Notes under the pieces: model-generated
The model's input: the letters and a program-made list of their open reading frames with translations, nothing else
What the model was told of the DNA's origin: nothing
The model's database searches: none
Shown: piece after piece, positions 1 through 4,345 of the stretch
Position numbering within the stretch: position 1 is the first letter of the stretch
How the letters are laid out: each line of letters begins with the position of its first letter
Position numbers and translations under genes: made by a program
Assembly: GCA_002733385.1 (NCBI GenBank)
Contig: NVVO01000003.1
Span: 91,280 to 97,518, forward strand
Direction of reading: 5' to 3'
DNA length: 6,239 bases
Source: Robiginitomaculum sp.
GTDB taxonomy: Bacteria > Pseudomonadota > Alphaproteobacteria > Caulobacterales > Maricaulaceae

Positions 1-10
1 CTTCGGGGTA

Positions 11-35
11 CTTCCCCCGTGAAAAACGGAGGAAG
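11..35 (-). terminator. Hairpin downstream of mccB, possible terminator without U-tract
   Basis: An inverted repeat pairs CTTCCCCCGT (11-20) with ACGGAGGAAG (26-35) around a 5-base loop. Read as minus-strand RNA all ten positions pair, one of them as a U-G wobble; read as plus-strand RNA the same position is a C-A mismatch. It lies 27 bases beyond the mccB stop, so it best fits the 3' end of that transcript. No run of U follows it, so intrinsic termination is not assured; it could instead be a 3'-end stabilising stem. The window ends 10 bases further on. Confidence 0.4.
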
Positions 36-62
36 GAGTAATTATCATATTATTTTCCATCA

Positions 63-1712
63 TCACATCCTAAACACGCCAAACTCGGTCTCGCCCACGG
101 TTGCATTGGCCGCCATGGCCAAGCCTAGCCCCAGCACCCGGCGCGTGTCGGTTGGCGCGATAATGCCGTCGTCCCATAGGCGGGCGGACGCATAATATGG
201 ATGACCTTCGCGTTCGTATTTCTCCAATAGTGGTTTTCTGAACGCTTCTTCTTCCTCCGCACTCCATGCATTTTTTATGTCCCGGTCGGTCACTGCGTTC
301 CCTCTTCGCCTCTTGACCTCGCGTTCCTTGCCGTCGCGGGTAATGGTGGCCAGCACGCTGGCCGCTTGCTCGCCGCCCATGACGGATATCCTGGCATTGG
401 GCCACATGAACATCAGCCTTGGCCCGTAGGCCCGCCCGCACATGCCGTAATTTCCGGCTCCGTAAGAGCCGCCGATAACGATGGTAAACTTTGGCACTTG
501 TGCACAAGCGACCGCCGTGACCAGCTTGGCTCCGTCCTTGGCAATGCCGCCGGCTTCATATTTGGAGCCGACCATAAAGCCGGTGATGTTTTGCAAAAAC
601 ACCAGCGGGATTTTGCGCTTGGCGCACAGTTGCACAAAGTGCGCGCCTTTGAGAGCACTCTCGGAAAACAACACCCCGTTATTGGCGACAATCCCGACTT
701 TATAGCCGTGAATTTTGGCAAAACCACACACCAGTGTGTCGCCGTATAATTTCTTGAACTCGTCAAATTTGGAACCATCAACAATGCGGGCGATGACTTC
801 GCGCACATCAAATGGTTTGCGGGTGTCGACCGGGATGATGCCGAGCAGCTCGTCCTCATCATAGGCGGGCGGCTCTTCGTTACCAGCCGGCGCATAGGAT
901 TTTTCGTGCGCCCCTAAAGCCGCCACAGAATTTCTTGCAATGGCCAGCGCATGTTCATCACTAGAGGCCAGATGATCGACCACGCCAGATGTTTTGGCGT
1001 GCAACATACCGCCGCCCAAATCCTCGGCACTGACCACTTCGCCCGTCGCCGCCTTGACCAAAGGCGGCCCGGCCAAAAATATCGTGCCTTGGCCTTCAAC
1101 AATAATGCTTTCGTCGGCCATGGCCGGAACATAAGCGCCGCCGGCCGTACACGAACCCATGACGACGGCAATTTGCGCGATGCCAGCGGCGGACAATGTG
1201 GCTTGATTGTAAAATATCCGTCCGAAATGTTCTTTGTCCGGGAACACTTCGCTTTGTCGCGGTAAATTGGCCCCGCCGCTATCCACCAAATAAATACACG
1301 GCAAATGGTTTTCGCGGGCAATCTCTTGTGCGCGCAAATGTTTCTTGACCGACAACGGGTAATATGACCCGCCTTTGACGGTAGCATCATTGCAGACAAT
1401 CATACATTCGCGGCCCGACACACGGCCAATCCCGGCAATCACCCCGGCGGCTGGCACATGATCATCATAAACCTCATAGGCGGCAAATTGCCCGATTTCC
1501 AAAAACGGTGTGCCGGGGTCAAGCAAGCGCTCAACCCGTTCTCTGGGAAGTAGTTTGCCACGGGCCAGATGGCGGTCTCTTGACCTTTGCGGCCCGCCCA
1601 AGGCAATTTCGGAGACTTTGGCTCGCAAATCAGAAACCAAGGCCCCCATAGCCACGGCATTGGCACGAAACTCGGGCGTATCAGAATTTACCTTGGTCAA
1701 TAATTTTGGCAT
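63..1712 (-). CDS. mccB: Methylcrotonyl-CoA carboxylase carboxyltransferase (beta) subunit
   Basis: The 549-residue product is the carboxyltransferase half of a biotin-dependent acyl-CoA carboxylase, most like 3-methylcrotonyl-CoA carboxylase beta. That enzyme moves CO2 from carboxybiotin on the alpha subunit to 3-methylcrotonyl-CoA in leucine breakdown, in the cytoplasm. Visible motifs are ARGKLLPRERVERLLDPG (50-67), DSGGANLPRQ (144-153), the acyl-CoA/oxyanion region GSCTAGGAYVPAM (186-198), FLQNITGFM (372-380), GGSYGAGNYGMCGRAY (414-429), and the C-terminal FGVFRM ending shared with human MCCC2. The start fits the family, whose N-termini resemble the TPEFRANA segment, but the ribosome-binding site is poor (GGAAAG lies 17 bases upstream). 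A basic insertion of about 17 residues (roughly 466-482) appears relative to the homologues I recall. The partner alpha subunit is not in the window. A related carboxylase (geranyl-CoA or propionyl-CoA type) is a less likely alternative. Confidence 0.93.
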   Translation of the reverse strand: MPKLLTKVNSDTPEFRANAVAMGALVSDLRAKVSEIALGGPQRSRDRHLARGKLLPRERVERLLDPGTPFLEIGQFAAYEVYDDHVPAAGVIAGIGRVSGRECMIVCNDATVKGGSYYPLSVKKHLRAQEIARENHLPCIYLVDSGGANLPRQSEVFPDKEHFGRIFYNQATLSAAGIAQIAVVMGSCTAGGAYVPAMADESIIVEGQGTIFLAGPPLVKAATGEVVSAEDLGGGMLHAKTSGVVDHLASSDEHALAIARNSVAALGAHEKSYAPAGNEEPPAYDEDELLGIIPVDTRKPFDVREVIARIVDGSKFDEFKKLYGDTLVCGFAKIHGYKVGIVANNGVLFSESALKGAHFVQLCAKRKIPLVFLQNITGFMVGSKYEAGGIAKDGAKLVTAVACAQVPKFTIVIGGSYGAGNYGMCGRAYGPRLMFMWPNARISVMGGEQAASVLATITRDGKEREVKRRRGNAVTDRDIKNAWSAEEEEAFRKPLLEKYEREGHPYYASARLWDDGIIAPTDTRRVLGLGLAMAANATVGETEFGVFRM

Positions 1713-1713
1713 A

Positions 1714-1733
1714 GTTATTCTTTGTTATTCTTT
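1714..1733 (-). repeat. Tandem 10-bp duplication in the mccB leader
   Basis: Read on the minus strand, AAAGAATAAC occurs twice in direct tandem, and the second copy ends one base before the mccB start codon. The only Shine-Dalgarno-like string, GGAAAG (1735 to 1730), overlaps the first copy and therefore sits 17 bases from the ATG. With one copy it would sit 7 bases away, a normal spacing. The duplication is seen directly; an effect on translation is inference. Confidence 0.75.
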
Positions 1734-1770
1734 CCGCTTTGCTGCGCCAACCGTCCGTTCACGAGCTGGC

Positions 1771-1805
1771 AGTTTTGTACTTCGCTATGCGAAGGTATCA
1801 AAACT
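1771..1805. repeat. Imperfect palindrome in the divergent spacer
   Basis: The left arm AGTTTTGTACTTCGC (1771-1785) and right arm GCGAAGGTATCAAAACT (1789-1805) are inverted copies apart from two single-base insertions, with a 3-base loop. Weaker complementarity continues outward (for example CTGCGCC near 1742 against GGCGTAG near 1826), so the whole structure may span about 1740-1832. There is no U-run on either side, so a simple terminator is unlikely. It could be a dispersed palindromic element, or a 5'-leader structure of mccB, whose start lies about 60 bases away. Confidence 0.55.
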
Positions 1806-1837
1806 TTGCTCTGGCACGGAGCGACGGCGTAGTCATA

Positions 1838-2023
1838 TCACAATTTAGACTGCACATACATAAATTCGACCCAAAAGTCAAATGAATTTTTGGGGCTGGA
1901 ATAGTCCTTCTCGATGGTTGTGACCAAACACCCCTTGCGGGCATTGCTGACGCTGACCTTTACATTCAAATAAACAAACTCGAAAAAACAATAAGGGATA
2001 GTCCTGTGGCAAGCGTATAACAA
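1838..2023 (-). pseudogene. Possible remnant of an unrecognised gene (61-codon reading frame)
   Basis: A minus-strand frame opens right after a TAA and starts only at TTG, with no ribosome-binding site. Its last 40 or so codons look coding: they use codons such as GTC, AGC, GCC, AAG, GAG, GAC and CCC, and give a plausible strand-rich tail running from NVKVSVSNARKGCL to WVEFMYVQSKL. The first 18 or so codons look non-coding. I do not recognise the sequence. It may be the 3' end of a gene whose 5' part has been lost, or a chance frame. It lies where the promoter of the rightward metal operon would be expected, which argues against an active gene. Confidence 0.25.
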
Positions 2024-2049
2024 TTACAAATACAGAATTGGAAAGACTT

Positions 2050-2457
2050 ATGACAAACTTTACAAAAATCTCAGCCCTCGTTGTGGGCGCGGCCTTGTTG
2101 ACATTAGGGGTATATAGCGCGGCATCACCCGCTAAAGACCATAAACCTCATATGCAGTCAAAACACCAAATGATGGACGGTGAACATAAAAATATGATGC
2201 AACAAATGAAAAATGACCATGACATGATGTCAAAAATGGACACATCAAAAATGGATATGTCAACATTGTCGAGCGAATGTCAAACCATGATGACGAAAGC
2301 CAAGATGGCAGACACAGACAAGGGCGGCGACGCCCATTCGGGTCAGCAAGGCCACGAGACGGCGCAAGACCATGATGCCAAAAAAATGCAAACCATGATG
2401 GCAAAACATAAAAAATGTATGGCGGAGTTCAAACACGCCGTGCCGCACACCCATTAA
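2050..2457 (+). CDS. Small exported Met/His-rich protein, probable periplasmic copper/silver binder
   Basis: The 135-residue product has a signal peptide (KISALVVGAALLTLGVY hydrophobic core, likely cleavage after SAA at residue 25). The mature part of about 110 residues is hydrophilic and contains 18 Met and 12 His. They come as MM pairs at 41-42, 49-50, 59-60, 80-81 and 116-117, with a repeated SKMD unit at 61-69 and a terminal HTH. There are only two Cys (77 and 123). Met- and His-rich exported proteins in copper clusters commonly bind Cu(I)/Ag(I) through thioether and imidazole groups; a role as periplasmic sponge or donor to the downstream pump is inference. I do not recognise a named family. 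The ATG at 2050 was chosen because GGAAAG lies 4 bases upstream and the signal peptide follows at once; an upstream TTG (2038) would overlap that site. It is the first gene of the rightward cluster. Confidence 0.85.
   Translation: MTNFTKISALVVGAALLTLGVYSAASPAKDHKPHMQSKHQMMDGEHKNMMQQMKNDHDMMSKMDTSKMDMSTLSSECQTMMTKAKMADTDKGGDAHSGQQGHETAQDHDAKKMQTMMAKHKKCMAEFKHAVPHTH
2230..2255 (+). repeat. Direct repeat encoding SKMD units
   Basis: The 11-mer TCAAAAATGGA occurs at 2230-2240 and 2245-2255, a 15-base period in frame with the Met/His-rich gene. It encodes SKMDT followed by SKMDM, which suggests that the Met-rich segment grew by local duplication. Confidence 0.6.
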
Positions 2458-2472
2458 TTGTGCAACAGTTTT

Positions 2473-2523
2473 CAATTAGATATGGCAATTGGTTGTCCCC
2501 TCACCAGGCGCCATATCTAATTG
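2473..2523. repeat. Perfect 14-bp inverted repeat between the two small genes
   Basis: CAATTAGATATGGC (2473-2486) is matched exactly by its inverse complement GCCATATCTAATTG (2510-2523), with a 23-base loop. The stem is AT-rich, starts 15 bases after the stop of the Met/His-rich gene and is not followed by T residues on the plus strand. It could act as an mRNA-stabilising or partial-termination stem that sets different levels for the two genes, as a protein-binding site, or be a remnant of a small mobile element. No choice among these is possible from sequence. Confidence 0.7.
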
Positions 2524-2549
2524 ACCCCATAATTTACCCAGTCTATGGT
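2521..2549 (+). promoter_or_regulatory. Candidate sigma70-type promoter for the Cys-cluster gene
   Basis: TTGACC (2521-2526) and TATGGT (2544-2549) stand 17 bases apart, matching the -35 consensus at five of six and the -10 at four of six positions. Transcription would begin only a few bases before the ATG at 2558, giving a nearly leaderless message. The -35 shares its first three bases with the right arm of the 14-bp inverted repeat, so a protein bound there could influence it. This is a pattern match only. Confidence 0.25.
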
Positions 2550-2557
2550 TAGGTAGA

Positions 2558-2995
2558 ATGAAAAACAGTTTCGCACATAACACAAACACCAAATGGCGCG
2601 GTTTTATCAGCGCTCTGGTAGCATTCACCTTGCTGGTTTTTACATCCTCATTTTCCAGTTCTTCATTTGCCAGTTCTTCATTTGCCAGTGTGGGCAATTT
2701 ATCGCAAGCTGTTTATAGCAACCATGTTACGGAAATTTCCGCTACCTCCCATAGCCAGGTGGATAGTCCTGAAGCCCCTCAAACGGCGGATCGTGATAGT
2801 TGTTGTGAAGATGATGAAGTGCCGTGCGCAGATGATAAATGTGACATTCCGTGTACGGTTTTCAGTGTGTCCCACGCCGTTCTCACATCAATGAACGGTT
2901 TGTTACACGGGCAAAACACGGCCATAAACGCCCTGGATTATTCTGTTAAAGACGGCATATCAGGCCTGTTAAACGCGCCGCCTCCCCGAACCTAA
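2558..2995 (+). CDS. Small exported protein with a five-cysteine cluster, function unknown
   Basis: The 145-residue product starts with a basic segment and a hydrophobic core (about 15-29), followed by a Ser/Phe/Ala stretch offering repeated SFA|S signal-peptidase-like sites at residues 38 and 43. The mature part carries an acidic Cys cluster, CCEDDEVPCADDKCDIPC (82-99), spaced CC-x6-C-x4-C-x3-C, then a mildly hydrophobic segment (101-117) and a Pro-rich end, APPPRT. Short secreted Cys-containing proteins with Pro-rich tails are often encoded just ahead of heavy-metal RND efflux genes (CzcI-like placement), but I cannot assign it to a named family. Metal binding or disulfide formation are both possible. 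The ATG at 2558 is the only sensible start, since the next in-frame Met is residue 112; AGGTAG just before it is a weak ribosome-binding site. Confidence 0.8.
   Translation: MKNSFAHNTNTKWRGFISALVAFTLLVFTSSFSSSSFASSSFASVGNLSQAVYSNHVTEISATSHSQVDSPEAPQTADRDSCCEDDEVPCADDKCDIPCTVFSVSHAVLTSMNGLLHGQNTAINALDYSVKDGISGLLNAPPPRT
2656..2689 (+). repeat. In-frame 15-bp tandem repeat at the signal-peptide cleavage region
   Basis: CAGTTCTTCATTTGC occurs twice in direct tandem (2656-2670 and 2671-2685), followed by a four-base start of a third copy. A degenerate partial copy precedes it (CCTCATTTTC, 2646-2655). Each unit adds five residues, SSSFA, and brings its own SFA|S site, so copy-number change would preserve frame and export. 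Confidence 0.8.
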
Positions 2996-3007
2996 ATTCA
3001 TGTAAAG

Positions 3008-3021
3008 CCCGCTTGCGCGGG
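3008..3021 (+). other. Small GC-rich hairpin after the Cys-cluster gene
   Basis: CCCGC (3008-3012) pairs with GCGGG (3017-3021) around TTGC, 13 bases after the stop codon. With five GC pairs and no following U-run it is unlikely to terminate fully; it could lower read-through or protect the upstream message. Confidence 0.3.
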
Positions 3022-3060
3022 GTGTGTGGGCCTGTCTCACAGCAAACTGAGTTTATGAGT

Positions 3061-3074
3061 ACACTACCTAGTGT
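3061..3074. promoter_or_regulatory. Short perfect dyad ACACTA-CC-TAGTGT ahead of the outer-membrane factor gene
   Basis: Two 6-base arms, ACACTA (3061-3066) and TAGTGT (3069-3074), form a perfect dyad with a 2-base centre. It ends six bases before the ribosome-binding site AAGGAAAA of the next gene. Its size suits a dimeric regulator site or a small RNA stem near the initiation region, but it matches no named operator I know. Confidence 0.25.
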
Positions 3075-3093
3075 CAATTTAAGGAAAATCCAA

Positions 3094-4344
3094 ATGTTTC
3101 GTTTTGTTCTGCCAGCACTGGCTGCGCTCGCTATGGGCGTATCTACACTATTATTTTCAAATACGGCTATTGCGCAAATCCCTTTGACCTTGCCCGAAAC
3201 GGTCAATATCGCGCTTAAAATCAATGACCCGAGCGTGGCCATTTTCGATGAACGCGCCGCGGCTTTTGAAGACCGCGCCATTGCCGAAAGTCAGCTTCCT
3301 GATCCGGTGATCAGCGGCGCACTCGCCAATTTTCCTTTGTACACTTTCGATTATAACCGCGAGGGCATGACGCAATTGAAATTTGGCATCCGCCAAAAAC
3401 TACCCAAGGGCAATACGCTGGCTCTGACCCGGGCCAAACGCCAAACCCAGGCCCAGGATCAACGCTTACAGAAGATTTTGCGCGAAAGCCAGATTGTCAT
3501 GCAGGCCCGCCAAACCTGGCTTGAGCTGTTTTATTGGCGCGAGGCGCGTAAGCTTACCGTGCAAAGCCAAAATAAAGTCAGCGAGCTTGGCGGCGTTGCC
3601 AAGGCCGTCTATGCCAGCGGGCGCAGCTCTTTGCAAGATGTGCTGCGGGTCGATTTGGAAACCACCGCGCTAAGCGCAAAACTGATCGATATTGACAGAA
3701 ATGCAGACATAGCGCGGGCAAATCTTGAGCGACTGATTGGCAGGGTGGATGGTGCCAGAGATCTGTCCCCCGGCTTCCCGGTTCTGCCAAAGATTATAAG
3801 CGAGGCGGAAATTAGGCGAAAACTAGCCGCCCACCCGTCAATGAGCATTCTTGAGGCCAGGATCAAAACCAGAAGCCGTGATGTGGATATTGCCAAGCAA
3901 CAATACAAGCCGGGGTTTTCTTTTGATGCCAGTTATGGTTTGCGGGATTCCCGTTCAGACCTTGGCTCGGTCGGGGTTACGGTGGAACTGCCGCTGTTTT
4001 CCAAAAAGAACAAAGACTATGCCCTCAGCGCTTCCAAGCGTATGCGGGCGGCCCAACGGCTTGAACGGGATATACAAGCACTGGATCTTGAACGGAGCTT
4101 GCGCCGTGAATGGGCTCAATATACGCGCCTCGGCGAGCGCATTATCGCCTACGAAACGGGTGTCTTGCAACGGGCCAAGGAAACCAGCGAGGCGGCTATG
4201 ACCGCCTACGAAAACGAACTGGCCGATTTTTCGGAACTGGTACGGGCAGAATTGGCCGTGCTTGATATCGAATTAACCCTGCACCGCCTGCGCATTGACC
4301 GCACCGTCGCCCAGGCCAATCTTTTATATTTAAGTGGAGCATAA
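3094..4344 (+). CDS. cusC: TolC-family outer membrane factor of a CusCBA-type copper/silver efflux system
   Basis: The 416-residue product is a TolC/OEP-type outer-membrane channel that would form the trimeric exit duct for the adjacent pump. It begins with a signal peptide (MFRFVLPALAALAMG..., cleavage after AIA at residue 27) and lacks the lipobox cysteine of E. coli CusC. The first repeat contains the QLPDP/ALANFPL region (67-82) and GMTQLKFGIRQKLPKGNTL (91-109), typical of heavy-metal outer-membrane factors. A long alpha-helical stretch follows, then a second beta segment near 273-303 (SFDASYGLRDS, VGVTVELPLF) and a second helical hairpin. The length is a little below the usual 420-460. 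ATG 3094 was chosen for the AAGGAAAA site 5-12 bases upstream and the clean signal peptide; TTG 3013 and ATG 3055 would put 27 or 13 hydrophilic residues ahead of it. The next gene starts one base after the stop. Family membership is certain; the copper/silver assignment comes from its neighbours. Confidence 0.9.
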   Translation: MFRFVLPALAALAMGVSTLLFSNTAIAQIPLTLPETVNIALKINDPSVAIFDERAAAFEDRAIAESQLPDPVISGALANFPLYTFDYNREGMTQLKFGIRQKLPKGNTLALTRAKRQTQAQDQRLQKILRESQIVMQARQTWLELFYWREARKLTVQSQNKVSELGGVAKAVYASGRSSLQDVLRVDLETTALSAKLIDIDRNADIARANLERLIGRVDGARDLSPGFPVLPKIISEAEIRRKLAAHPSMSILEARIKTRSRDVDIAKQQYKPGFSFDASYGLRDSRSDLGSVGVTVELPLFSKKNKDYALSASKRMRAAQRLERDIQALDLERSLRREWAQYTRLGERIIAYETGVLQRAKETSEAAMTAYENELADFSELVRAELAVLDIELTLHRLRIDRTVAQANLLYLSGA

Positions 4345-4345
4345 A

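Larger units (their letters stand above)
1713..2049. other. Divergent intergenic region between mccB and the metal-resistance cluster
   Basis: This 337-base spacer must contain the promoters of both divergent transcription units. Beyond the tandem duplication, the palindrome and the possible gene remnant, I see no convincing -35/-10 pair. TATAAC (2016-2021) is the best -10-like hexamer for the rightward genes, but no -35 stands at 16-19 bases from it. I looked for a CueR/MerR-type dyad (ACCTTCC with its inverse), a CusR/CopR box and a leucine-pathway LiuR-type site on both strands and found none. Confidence 0.6.

Noticed and set aside
413..895. Open frames of 70-160 codons on either strand inside mccB, cusC and cusB
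   Set aside because: They overlap genes with unmistakable family motifs and show no motifs or start signals of their own.
1870..1894. CCCAAAA/TTTTGGG inverted repeat with an 11-base loop
   Set aside because: Only seven pairs, mostly AT, within AT-rich sequence; not convincing as a terminator or operator.
2038..2049. TTG start four codons upstream for the Met/His-rich protein
   Set aside because: The GGAAAG ribosome-binding site overlaps those codons, and the ATG at 2050 directly begins a normal signal peptide.
1900..2049. Copper-responsive CueR/CusR-type operator for the metal cluster
   Set aside because: I scanned both strands for ACCTTCC-type dyads with a long-spaced promoter and for inverted TTGTCAT-like arms and found none.
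2476..2697. Minus-strand open frame of 73 codons opposite the Cys-cluster gene
   Set aside because: Its ANEELANEELENE start is the antisense reading of the 15-bp repeat, and it has no ribosome-binding site; the plus-strand gene has a signal peptide and clear context.
3013..3093. Longer N-terminus for the outer-membrane factor, from TTG 3013 or ATG 3055
   Set aside because: It would place hydrophilic residues ahead of a clean signal peptide and ignore the well-spaced AAGGAAAA site before ATG 3094.
4334..4345. GTG start four codons upstream for the CusB-like adaptor
   Set aside because: The GTG is part of the GTGGAG ribosome-binding site for ATG 4346.
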